DNA of 64,000 nucleotides from Dyadobacter sp. Leaf189. GTDB taxonomy: Bacteria > Bacteroidota > Bacteroidia > Cytophagales > Spirosomataceae. Each line of letters opens with the position of its first letter. Position 1 is the stretch's first letter. The DNA lies in NCBI RefSeq assembly GCF_001424405.1, contig NZ_LMPS01000005.1:62001-126000 (forward strand), in the 5' to 3' direction. Below are positions 1 to 7,402 of the stretch, piece after piece. The notes beneath the pieces are model-generated. The model saw only the letters and a list, made by a program, of their open reading frames with translations, searched no databases and was not told where the DNA came from. Made by a program: the position numbers and the translations under genes.

Positions 1-1
1 A

Positions 2-658
2 TTAGAAGATGCAGATGCCATTGTGATTTATTCCGATGGAGGTGACGCCAATCACATGGCTTATCTGCACGCCGAGCAGGTTAACCGGCTGACTAACAAA
101 GGAGTTGGTCTGGTTTTTCTGCATTTTTCACTGGAAGTGCCAAAAGGAGCGCCGGGCGATCAGTTCAGAAAATGGATCGGCGGCTATTTTGAGACCAATT
201 GGTCAGTTAACCCGGTCTGGGAAGCTGCATTCGCGCGCTACCCTGACCATCCTGTTGCAAATGGCGTAAAGCCATTCTCCATTGTGGATGAATGGTACTA
301 CCACATGCGCTTTGCAGAGGATATGAAGGACATCACACCCATTTTGCAGGCACTTCCGCCAGAATCTACGCTGAAACAGCCCGACGGTACACACTCCAAT
401 AACAAGTTTGTGCGTGAAGCTGTGTTGGAAAGAAAAGAATTACAAACCCTCGCCTGGGCTTTCGACAGGCCCGACGGCGGCCGGGGCTTTGGCTTTACAG
501 GCGGACACATGCATAAGAACTGGCAAAATGATAATTTCCGCAAACTGGTTTTGAATGCGATCGCCTGGTCGGCCAAGATCCAGGTCCCTGCCAACGGAAT
601 CCCTTCCGCAACTCCCACAAAGTCAGAGCTGAATGCGCTGACGAAGCGAATGGAATAA
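2..658 (+). CDS. ThuA-like domain protein (5' end outside window)
   Basis: The reading frame is open from the first bases of the window, so the N-terminus is missing; the first internal ATG is at 23. The visible part matches the ThuA (trehalose utilisation-like) family with a class I glutamine amidotransferase-like fold. Seen: a strand followed by YSDGGDANH, a GVGLVFLHFS strand, a DEWYYHMRF segment and a C-terminal GFTGGHMHKNWQNDNFRKLVLNAIAW block, which is the typical end of ThuA domains in Bacteroidetes. Such proteins are commonly secreted or linked to sugar metabolism, but no substrate can be given. A polar tail of about 25 residues follows the domain. Family call is fairly secure, function is not. 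Confidence 0.75.
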   Translation, partial: LEDADAIVIYSDGGDANHMAYLHAEQVNRLTNKGVGLVFLHFSLEVPKGAPGDQFRKWIGGYFETNWSVNPVWEAAFARYPDHPVANGVKPFSIVDEWYYHMRFAEDMKDITPILQALPPESTLKQPDGTHSNNKFVREAVLERKELQTLAWAFDRPDGGRGFGFTGGHMHKNWQNDNFRKLVLNAIAWSAKIQVPANGIPSATPTKSELNALTKRME

Positions 659-997
659 CATTCGTGCTGCGCTACTACAATCCTGTTCAGGAATAATCTT
701 CCCTAAATTTTTCAATGCCCATTTGGATATTCAGATTCTTTATTTCATCTTTGTCTATCGAATTAGTAGATTTATAAAGAAGGAAGGGAGAGGTTAGGCT
801 CTATGATCTTCTGGCAACCTAAAACTTTTAAGGTGCCCCAACCTAATTCTATTGATAAATCTAGAATCCAGCCACCGGATTACGAGTGTATTGAATGATT
901 GAATAATGCCGCGCTGAATTGCGCTGCTTATAAATGACGTTCGCGTGCAGTAAACGTATTTGGCTGAGACAAAAACCAAATTAAAGCATTTGAAAGT
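659..997. other. Intergenic, no gene seen
   Basis: This 339-base gap is AT-rich and carries no convincing reading frame on either strand. I find no clear hairpin terminator after the ThuA-like gene and no good match to the Bacteroidetes promoter pattern before the cysteine desulfurase, although TATTTGG near 958 is a weak partial match. Confidence 0.6.
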
Positions 998-2164
998 ATG
1001 AAAATCTATTGTGACAACGCCGCTACCACAGCGCTTGATCCCGAGGTGATCGATGCGATCATACCTTATCTCTCCGAAAACTACGGAAATCCTTCATCCA
1101 CCCATTGGGCGGGCATTAAAGCCAGGGAAGGAGTTGAAAGTGCACGCAGGATAGTTGCGGCCTTACTCGGAGCTTCACCCGCGGAAATCTATTTTACATC
1201 AGGGGCAACCGAAGCCAATAACCTGGCGCTGACCGGTGCAATCCGTGCCTACGAAATCAGTCACGTGATTACCAGCAAAATCGAGCACAAAGCCGTTTTG
1301 CAAACATTGGCGCGATACGAAAAAGAAGGGGATATCGAGATCAGCTTTGTTCGCCTGGACGAGCGGGGCAACGTCGATCTGTACCATCTGGAAAATCTGC
1401 TCCGGGCCAATCCACGGACATTGATCAGCTTAATGCACGCCAACAATGAAATTGGTAACCTGACCGATATCCACGCCATCAGTATTCTTGCTCAACGTTA
1501 TAATGCTATATTCCACACCGATACTACCCAGACAATCGGCAAGATCCGGTTTGATCTGAGCCGCGAGAATGTCGATTTTCTGGTGGGATCTGCGCACAAA
1601 TTTCATGGACCGAAAGGCGTAGGATTTATCTATATCAACAAAAAACACAGGATTGCGCCATTGATTTTGGGTGGCGGACAAGAGGGGGGTCAGCGCGGCG
1701 GTACCGAGAATGTAATCGGGATTGTAGGATTGGCGCGTGCACTCGAAGTAGCTTACCGCGACCTGGATGAAGATCAATTGCAGGTCAGTAAACTGAAACA
1801 CTACCTTGTTTCCAAACTGGCTGTCAGCAGGATAGAAGGTATTTGTTACAATGGGGACGGCAAGTCGGTCGAGAACAGCATTCCTAATGTACTTAATGTC
1901 TCATTCCCCTGTCTGTCAGCGGGCAGCATTGTGGAGCAACTCGATCAGGCGGGGATTGCCGCTTCGGGCGGGAGTGCCTGTTCGAGCCAGGGTACCTCAC
2001 ACGTGATCGCCGCATTGCCTTGTCAGAAAAACAAAGAAAATGTACGCTTCTCATTCAGCAAGCTGAACACCTTCGACGAGGTAGATTATATCGTTAAGGT
2101 ATTGACAGGCATCTACGAAGGGGTGCCTGCCTTTTACAATGAATCCAGATTAGCCATCATATAA
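998..2164 (+). CDS. Cysteine desulfurase, NifS/IscS family
   Basis: A PLP-dependent class V aminotransferase that would take sulfur from L-cysteine to give alanine and an enzyme persulfide for Fe-S clusters or thiolated cofactors. Seen: an N-terminal YCDNAATTALDPEV start typical of NifS, the PLP-lysine motif SAHKFHGPKGVGF near residue 200, and the sulfur-carrying loop GGSACSSQG near residue 325 with the catalytic Cys. Length (388 aa) is normal. No isc or suf genes are near. The only partner is the 84-aa ACT-like gene 14 bp downstream, so this may be a specialised desulfurase rather than the housekeeping one. The GGSAC loop with the short insertion resembles group I (IscS/NifS) enzymes. Confidence 0.9.
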   Translation: MKIYCDNAATTALDPEVIDAIIPYLSENYGNPSSTHWAGIKAREGVESARRIVAALLGASPAEIYFTSGATEANNLALTGAIRAYEISHVITSKIEHKAVLQTLARYEKEGDIEISFVRLDERGNVDLYHLENLLRANPRTLISLMHANNEIGNLTDIHAISILAQRYNAIFHTDTTQTIGKIRFDLSRENVDFLVGSAHKFHGPKGVGFIYINKKHRIAPLILGGGQEGGQRGGTENVIGIVGLARALEVAYRDLDEDQLQVSKLKHYLVSKLAVSRIEGICYNGDGKSVENSIPNVLNVSFPCLSAGSIVEQLDQAGIAASGGSACSSQGTSHVIAALPCQKNKENVRFSFSKLNTFDEVDYIVKVLTGIYEGVPAFYNESRLAII

Positions 2165-2178
2165 ATTAGTCAAGCCAA

Positions 2179-2433
2179 ATGAATGACACTTTTCTATTAA
2201 GGATTAATTACCGCAATGCGGCCAGCTTACACAAAATTACTGCTACGGTGGAATCGGTTGAAGGTGCAAAAATCAAGCGGCTGAACTTCCGCAGCAAAGG
2301 AAAAAGCTTCGTCGGTATTATTGCATTTGAAGTTTCAAGGTTAATCGATTTTGAACGTATCATTGTCCTGATCCGTCGCAACAGGGATATTTCAGAGGTA
2401 GAAAGAGTGTCGGACCTCACGCTTTGTAGCTGA
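2179..2433 (+). CDS. Small ACT-like domain protein
   Basis: An 84-residue protein starting 14 bp after the cysteine desulfurase stop, probably in one operon with it. The whole chain fits a single ACT-like fold: strand LLRINYRNA, helix LHKITATVESV, strand GAKIKRLNFRSKG, strand FVGIIAFEV, helix LIDFERIIVLIRR, and a final strand ISEVERVS. The pattern resembles C-terminal ACT domains of RelA/SpoT and small regulatory ACT proteins, which bind amino acids. Binding of cysteine or another amino acid to tune the desulfurase would be a guess from position. No catalytic motif is seen. Family call rests on pattern only. Confidence 0.55.
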   Translation: MNDTFLLRINYRNAASLHKITATVESVEGAKIKRLNFRSKGKSFVGIIAFEVSRLIDFERIIVLIRRNRDISEVERVSDLTLCS

Positions 2434-2465
2434 GTAATCACATTATGTTGTACCAACACATGATC

Positions 2466-3416
2466 CTAGACAGCATTTCCTGCGAGTACCTTCGGCTTTC
2501 TGTATTGATGTAAGTTAATCAGCAACACACTTCCGAGAATGACCACAAGGCCTGCGATCTGCAGGAGACTAATGCTTTCTTTGGCAAAAAATATCCCGAG
2601 CAATACCGCAACAACAGGGTTAACGTATGCATAGGTACTTACTTTGGTAGCAGGCTGGACTTTCAACAGCCACACATAAGCGCTGTATCCGATAATGGAG
2701 CCAAATACTATGAGGTAAATGACAGCCCCCCAGACGCTTGCGGGTACAGTGGCAAGGTCAAGACCTTCCAGTTCTCCCGTCAGGAAAATGCCAGGCGTGA
2801 ATGCGATTCCGGCTGCAAACATTTGCCAGGTGGAGTTGACGGTGGCAGAGGTTGAGCCTGAATTGTATTTGGAGTACAAAGATCCTCCGGCCCAGGCCAT
2901 TGAGCCAACAACTACCAGCGCCATTGCAAACAAATCGCGTGAGCTGTTTAAGGAACTCATTGAAGCCATTATTTTCTCGCTGAAAAGCAGGATAACCCCC
3001 GCAAATCCGATCAGAAGTCCGACTATGGTAGATTTGTTGCTAAAATTTTGCGCCCATTTCGGCTGATCGAGCAATACAAACCAGAGTGGGGCAGAGGACA
3101 CCATAATGGCGACCATTGCACTTGGCAGAAATTGTTCTACCCAGATCACAATCCCGTTTCCGACAAAAAGCAGTAGCAAGCCGGTTACAATCGCTGGCTT
3201 GATCGCTTTCCGGGAAAATACCTGATCACCCTGCAAAATGCTCCACGTCAGCATAATCAGACCGGATGCTACGAAGCGGAATGCGCCCAAAAAGAATGGG
3301 GGTAAGCCTGCAAGTGCCTTTTGGATGAAGAAATAGGTGGAGCCCCATACAATGTAAACCGTTGCATAAGCCAGTACAATCAGGGCGGTTGACGGAGTAG
3401 TGTTTGCCGTTTTCAT
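2466..3416 (-). CDS. EamA/DMT-family transporter
   Basis: A 316-residue membrane protein with about ten hydrophobic segments in two repeated halves, as in the drug/metabolite transporter (EamA, 10-TMS) family that exports amino acids or metabolites. Seen: the first-repeat signature YIVWGSTYFFIQKALAGLPPF near residue 20 and a second EamA block from about residue 165, with a short basic cytoplasmic tail. It follows an Lrp-type regulator by 6 bp on the same strand. That pairing is typical of amino acid exporters induced by their substrate. Substrate cannot be read from the sequence. Confidence 0.85.
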   Translation of the reverse strand: MKTANTTPSTALIVLAYATVYIVWGSTYFFIQKALAGLPPFFLGAFRFVASGLIMLTWSILQGDQVFSRKAIKPAIVTGLLLLFVGNGIVIWVEQFLPSAMVAIMVSSAPLWFVLLDQPKWAQNFSNKSTIVGLLIGFAGVILLFSEKIMASMSSLNSSRDLFAMALVVVGSMAWAGGSLYSKYNSGSTSATVNSTWQMFAAGIAFTPGIFLTGELEGLDLATVPASVWGAVIYLIVFGSIIGYSAYVWLLKVQPATKVSTYAYVNPVVAVLLGIFFAKESISLLQIAGLVVILGSVLLINLHQYRKPKVLAGNAV

Positions 3417-3422
3417 GCGCTT

Positions 3423-3899
3423 TTATTTTTCAGGAATGACTAATAATTGTTCTTCTTTGACAGTTTCCAGGACGATCGTAGTGCGGGTCGAAATGATCTT
3501 GGGGATTTTGCTGAACGAATTCCGCATCAGCTCCATCAGCGAGGCTGAGTCAAAAGTGCGCACTTTGACGAGATAGCAGTCTTCCCCGGCAATGTGATGG
3601 ACTTCCTGTACTTCGGGAATCTTGGCGAGTTCCCTGGCCGTAGCATTGCTGCCCATTCCCTCTGCCGATTTGATCGATATGAATGCGAGCAGCGTCTGGC
3701 GGAGTGCGGCGGGATCAATGCGCGTGGTATATTGCCTGATCACATTCTTCTGTTCCAATTTTTTCACCCGCTCCAAAACCGCAGAAGGCGCCATTTCCAA
3801 CTCCCTGGCCAGATCGGCATTGGTGATCCTCGCATTTTCCTGCATAAGTCGGAGAATGTGGAGATCCGTTTTATCAAGTATCAGTTCGTTGTTGCCCAT
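3423..3899 (-). CDS. Lrp/AsnC-family transcriptional regulator
   Basis: Lrp family: N-terminal winged helix-turn-helix (LDKTDLHILRLMQENARI then NADLARELEMAPSAVLERVKKLE) and a C-terminal RAM ligand-binding domain (AGEDCYLVKV, VLETV). I start it at the ATG at 3899 (158 aa) because family members begin a few residues before LDKTD; an upstream in-frame ATG at 3950 would add 17 residues of no family character. It reads directly into the EamA exporter gene and probably controls it and itself in response to an amino acid. A direct repeat of nine bases lies just upstream and may be part of its operator. Confidence 0.9.
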   Translation of the reverse strand: MGNNELILDKTDLHILRLMQENARITNADLARELEMAPSAVLERVKKLEQKNVIRQYTTRIDPAALRQTLLAFISIKSAEGMGSNATARELAKIPEVQEVHHIAGEDCYLVKVRTFDSASLMELMRNSFSKIPKIISTRTTIVLETVKEEQLLVIPEK

Positions 3900-3934
3900 G
3901 TTCTGCGATATTCCATCATGCGTGAATAATATTC

Positions 3935-3963
3935 GAATTTCGTGCGTCAAAGCTGAATTTCGT
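3935..3963. repeat. Direct repeat upstream of the Lrp-type gene
   Basis: GAATTTCGT occurs at 3935-3943 and again at 3955-3963, exactly 20 bp apart, close to two turns of the DNA helix. A related TTCGAATTTTTTG lies at 4004-4016. Spacing and location suit binding by an oligomeric Lrp-type regulator, but this is inference. Confidence 0.4.
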
Positions 3964-4238
3964 ACTGTTTATACACTTGATAGGTGCGTATAGTTCGGAG
4001 TAGCTTCGAATTTTTTGTAAAATCTTTTTTAACGGTAAAAAAACGTGTTCCTCTCTCCGCTATGCGAGTGCAATAAGTCTCTGTTTGCTGATGATTTTGT
4101 CGCATTGGAAGAATTGTGGTGTAGTATCCACCGGTGGATAAATCTGCTATTGCCGAAGAATAATCGTGAGCGCGCCTGAGTTGAATGCAAGAATTGGAAG
4201 AGCATAAATTGCCGGAAAACGTAACTTAAAAGCAACTT

Positions 4239-4679
4239 ATGAAAACGAGGGTTTTTACTTTGAAAAAGACTGCCACAGCGCTCTGTCTGTTTCTATCCAT
4301 TTTTCTAATGGCATTTTCCTGTGACGACCACGTGGTACCGGAAGAGCCTACGGAAGAGCCGGTAACGGCATTCACATCAACAAGCGCGGGTCTTGCATTT
4401 AATCTAGTTATTTATAACTACACATTTGGATCGCTCGGTATGGTACCTGTGATGGAGCATGGGATTGTTAGGGTAAATGCAGACGTCAACAGCGTTGGTA
4501 TTCTTCCGACAGTAGATGACAAAAAGATTATATCAAACGAGGCTGCCGCCGTTAAAATCTTTGGCGTATTTGAAGTTGTAACTCCTGAGCTTAAAAAAAT
4601 CTACTACAGACCATACGCTATCCTCGAGAATGGAAATGTGATTTATGGTAATGTAAATTCAATTATTTCCAATCCATAA
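4239..4679 (+). CDS. Predicted lipoprotein of unknown function
   Basis: A 146-residue protein with a basic start (MKTRVFTLKK), a hydrophobic stretch and a lipobox ending LMAFSC followed by DD, so the mature protein would begin with a lipidated Cys near residue 28. The acidic residues after the Cys are unlike the usual Bacteroidetes surface-export signal, so inner-leaflet versus surface location is open. After a PEEPTEEP linker comes a beta-rich region ending in YYRPYAILENGNVIYGN, which resembles the fibronectin type III-like repeats of Bacteroidetes surface proteins. I do not recognise a specific family. It stands alone, with its own terminator downstream. Confidence 0.7.
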   Translation: MKTRVFTLKKTATALCLFLSIFLMAFSCDDHVVPEEPTEEPVTAFTSTSAGLAFNLVIYNYTFGSLGMVPVMEHGIVRVNADVNSVGILPTVDDKKIISNEAAAVKIFGVFEVVTPELKKIYYRPYAILENGNVIYGNVNSIISNP

Positions 4680-4696
4680 ATTGTATTTGGTACTGT

Positions 4697-4730
4697 AAAA
4701 AGCCACACCTCTCCGTGTGGCTTTTTTTTT
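4697..4730 (+). terminator. Intrinsic terminator after the lipoprotein gene
   Basis: AGCCACAC (4701-4708), a 6-base loop and GTGTGGCT (4715-4722) form a perfect 8-bp stem followed by a run of T to 4730. It ends only 25 bases before the start codon of the PKS fusion gene. Confidence 0.85.
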
Positions 4731-4755
4731 GAATCACGACTTGCTAAATTACGCC

Positions 4756-6714
4756 ATGCTCATTCATGGCGATACGATCAGGCTGCTGAGAATCCCTTTC
4801 TCTTTTTTTCTTCTTCCATTATTCCTTTTTGCATACAGTCAGGCCGAAACGGTTGTGCACCACCAGGCCTTGCTCAGTTTGCTGGTTATTCACTTGCTGG
4901 TATATCCCGCCAGCAATGGTTACAATAGCTACATTGACAAAGATGAAGAGAGTGTCGGCGGGTTGGAAAAGCCTCCGCTTCCTACCTCGGAGCTGTTTTA
5001 TATAACCATCTTGATGGATATAGCTGCCATCCTGATCGCCTTCTTTTTTATCAATGCATTCTTTGCAGGCTGTCTCCTGCTGTACATAGCCGCTTCCCGC
5101 GCTTACAGTTCACCATCAATCAGGCTCAAAAAATATCCGATTGGCGGTTTTCTTACGGTGGTGTTTTTTCAGGGCGCATTTACTTATTACATGTCCATCG
5201 CCGGAATCTCCGGACAAGCGCTTGAACTGACACAGGCAAACTGCTTTGTACTTCTGGGCTGCTCCTTTCAGATCGCCGGTGCCTATCCGCTGACGCAGAT
5301 ATACCAGCATCAGCAGGATCTGAAAAACAGGGTAATTACATTAAGCTACAAGCTGGGATACACAGGAACTTTCGCGTTCACAGCAGTAATGTTCCTGCTC
5401 TGTAACCTGTTCTACTATCTGTATTTTACAGCGCTGGAGCTGGGAATGATTTTTTTCATGATCCAGGTGTTTTTCGCTCCCATTGTGATCTATTTCGCAA
5501 CCTGGTTTTATAAGGTAAAAAAAGACCATAGCGAGGCCAATTTCAGAAATACCATGCGTATGAACTGGATAGCGGCGATTTGCATGAATAGTTGTTTCAT
5601 CGTTTTAATTATCATTAACAGAATTCCCTTGAGTTATCTATCAGCAATTGAGACAGCCGTTCCCGATCATCGTTATTCCCAGGAAACACTCACATCATTT
5701 TACTCAGGATCCACCGATGACCTGACTACGCAGCGAAAAATCAGGATCGTGGCCGGAAAAACGGGGATTGAAACGAGGTATTCTGTCATAAGTGATTTTG
5801 ATAAAGAACCCGCAGAGTTTAAGTTCTTTAATAAAACCCGTGACCTGCTTCCGGAACCCGGGCTTAGTCAGCGGATGCAGCTTTACCAGCAGCACGCTAC
5901 GAAACTTTCCAGAAAAGCGATAGACAAGATCAAGGATTTCGAGGCTATCAAACCAAACATTACGCATTTGATTACAGTAACCTGTACAGGCCTTTTCGCG
6001 CCCGGTCTGGATGTGGAGCTTATGCGGGAACTGGACCTGAACCCTTCGGTACAACGCAGCAGCGTTAATTTTATGGGCTGCAATGCGGCTATCATTGCAT
6101 TGAAGAATGCAGATGCCATTTGCAAAAGTAACCCGGCTGCTACTGTGTTGGTGGTGTGTACCGAGCTGTGCACCATTCATTTTCAGAGGCAGTACAATGA
6201 AGATTACTTGTTGTCCAACCTGCTTTTTGGCGACGGCGCAGTTGCGGCATTGGTTACTTCTCAGCCTTCCGGCGACTTTGCTCACCAGGTTAAAATCGAG
6301 TCATTTAACTCGATGATATTGCACAATGGGTATTCTGATATGGCCTGGCAGCTTTCAGAGACGGGTTTTATCATGAAGCTTACATCTTATGTACCTGATC
6401 TGATCAGTAAGAATATCAAGCCGATGCTGCAGGCGATCGGATTGAAGGCCGACGATTACAAACACTGGGCTGTGCACCCGGGCGGCAAGCGCATTGTGGA
6501 TGATTTTGCCCTGGCGCTCGACCTCGACAAATGCCTGCTGGCGCCCACTTACCAGGTGTTAAAGGATTACGGGAATATGTCTTCTCCAACCGTACTCTTC
6601 GTGTTGAAAGCAGTTTTGGAAAAGGCTAAACCGGAACATCAGGGTGACCGGATCTTCGGCGCGGCATTCGGTCCCGGTCTGAGTATCGAAACCATGCAGC
6701 TGCGGTATGTTTAA
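4756..6714 (+). CDS. UbiA-type prenyltransferase fused to type III polyketide synthase
   Basis: One 652-residue frame with two halves. Residues 1 to about 290 are a multi-span membrane protein with UbiA prenyltransferase signatures: N54..D61-K-D63 (the first Asp-rich prenyl diphosphate motif) and Y177..D188 (YPLTQIYQHQQD, the second). From about residue 293 a complete chalcone/stilbene synthase-like type III PKS follows, with the catalytic triad C442 (NFMGCNAA), H574 (AVHPGG) and N607 (YGNMSSP). I start at the ATG at 4756; a GTG at 4717 keeps the frame but lies inside the terminator hairpin. The PKS half would extend an acyl starter with malonyl-CoA to an alkylresorcinol or alkylpyrone; the UbiA half would prenylate an aromatic. 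Overlaps the methyltransferase gene by 8 bp. In related genomes I would expect two genes; a sequencing indel at the joint cannot be excluded. Confidence 0.85.
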   Translation: MLIHGDTIRLLRIPFSFFLLPLFLFAYSQAETVVHHQALLSLLVIHLLVYPASNGYNSYIDKDEESVGGLEKPPLPTSELFYITILMDIAAILIAFFFINAFFAGCLLLYIAASRAYSSPSIRLKKYPIGGFLTVVFFQGAFTYYMSIAGISGQALELTQANCFVLLGCSFQIAGAYPLTQIYQHQQDLKNRVITLSYKLGYTGTFAFTAVMFLLCNLFYYLYFTALELGMIFFMIQVFFAPIVIYFATWFYKVKKDHSEANFRNTMRMNWIAAICMNSCFIVLIIINRIPLSYLSAIETAVPDHRYSQETLTSFYSGSTDDLTTQRKIRIVAGKTGIETRYSVISDFDKEPAEFKFFNKTRDLLPEPGLSQRMQLYQQHATKLSRKAIDKIKDFEAIKPNITHLITVTCTGLFAPGLDVELMRELDLNPSVQRSSVNFMGCNAAIIALKNADAICKSNPAATVLVVCTELCTIHFQRQYNEDYLLSNLLFGDGAVAALVTSQPSGDFAHQVKIESFNSMILHNGYSDMAWQLSETGFIMKLTSYVPDLISKNIKPMLQAIGLKADDYKHWAVHPGGKRIVDDFALALDLDKCLLAPTYQVLKDYGNMSSPTVLFVLKAVLEKAKPEHQGDRIFGAAFGPGLSIETMQLRYV

Positions 6715-7402
6715 GTCGCGGAGCCCACGTAAGGAGTTACTGGACGAAGACGATATCCCGCCAGCGGCTCTTTTCCGGAATCTTCGGGAGCTCGATTTCA
6801 TTAACCACTGGCTCGGAGGTTATGATATCTCGTTTTCAGCATTGAAAAAGGTACTGAAAGGAGACAGATCCTGTCAACTGGTTGACATCGGCTGCGGAGG
6901 AGGGGATACCTTGAAGAGAATAGCGACCTGGAACAAAAAGGCGGGATACAAGCTGGAACTCTGTGGCATTGATATCAAACCTGTTTGCATTGATTATGCA
7001 AAGCAAAACATTGGTAATCTGAAAATTGATCTGATCTGCGACGATTACCGGAATTTGTTCAATCACGTTGAAAATGCAGATATCATTCACGCGTGTCTTT
7101 TTTGTCACCATCTTACCGACAATGAGCTGGTAGAGCTGGTCTCCTTTGCATTGAAGCACAAAGTCGTTCTGATCATCAACGATTTGGAAAGGAATGCATT
7201 GGCGCATTATTCGATACGTTTTCTTACCCGTCTTTTTTCAAAATCATACCTGGTGAAACACGACGCACCGCTTTCGGTATTGCGAGGTTTCAAGAAACGC
7301 GAGTGGCTTTCTATCCTAGGCGAAGCTGGTGCCGGGCGATATTCGGTGCATAATAAATGGGCATTTAGGCACGAAGTGATTGTTTATGGAAATGCAGACT
7401 GA
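6707..7402 (+). CDS. Class I SAM-dependent methyltransferase in the PKS operon
   Basis: A 231-residue soluble methyltransferase. Motif I is VDIGCGGGDT at residue 59 onward, followed by an acidic end of strand 2 (LCGIDIKP) and a motif near ADIIHACLFCHHL where the family has its strand 4. It begins in the last codons of the PKS fusion (ATG at 6707, 8-bp overlap) and itself overlaps the next gene, so translation is coupled. A likely substrate is the resorcinol made by the PKS. By gene order it parallels SrsB of the Streptomyces griseus srsABC operon, although SrsB belongs to a different (membrane) methyltransferase family. O- versus C-methylation is not decidable here. Confidence 0.85.
   Translation: MFKSRSPRKELLDEDDIPPAALFRNLRELDFINHWLGGYDISFSALKKVLKGDRSCQLVDIGCGGGDTLKRIATWNKKAGYKLELCGIDIKPVCIDYAKQNIGNLKIDLICDDYRNLFNHVENADIIHACLFCHHLTDNELVELVSFALKHKVVLIINDLERNALAHYSIRFLTRLFSKSYLVKHDAPLSVLRGFKKREWLSILGEAGAGRYSVHNKWAFRHEVIVYGNAD

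Noticed and set aside
4029-4235. 68-residue minus-strand frame upstream of the lipoprotein gene
   Set aside because: No family character, no start signals and unusual composition; probably random.
4717-4755. GTG start at 4717 for the UbiA-PKS fusion gene
   Set aside because: It lies inside the 3' arm of the lipoprotein terminator and gives a Phe-rich start without family match; the ATG at 4756 begins in the expected place for UbiA proteins.
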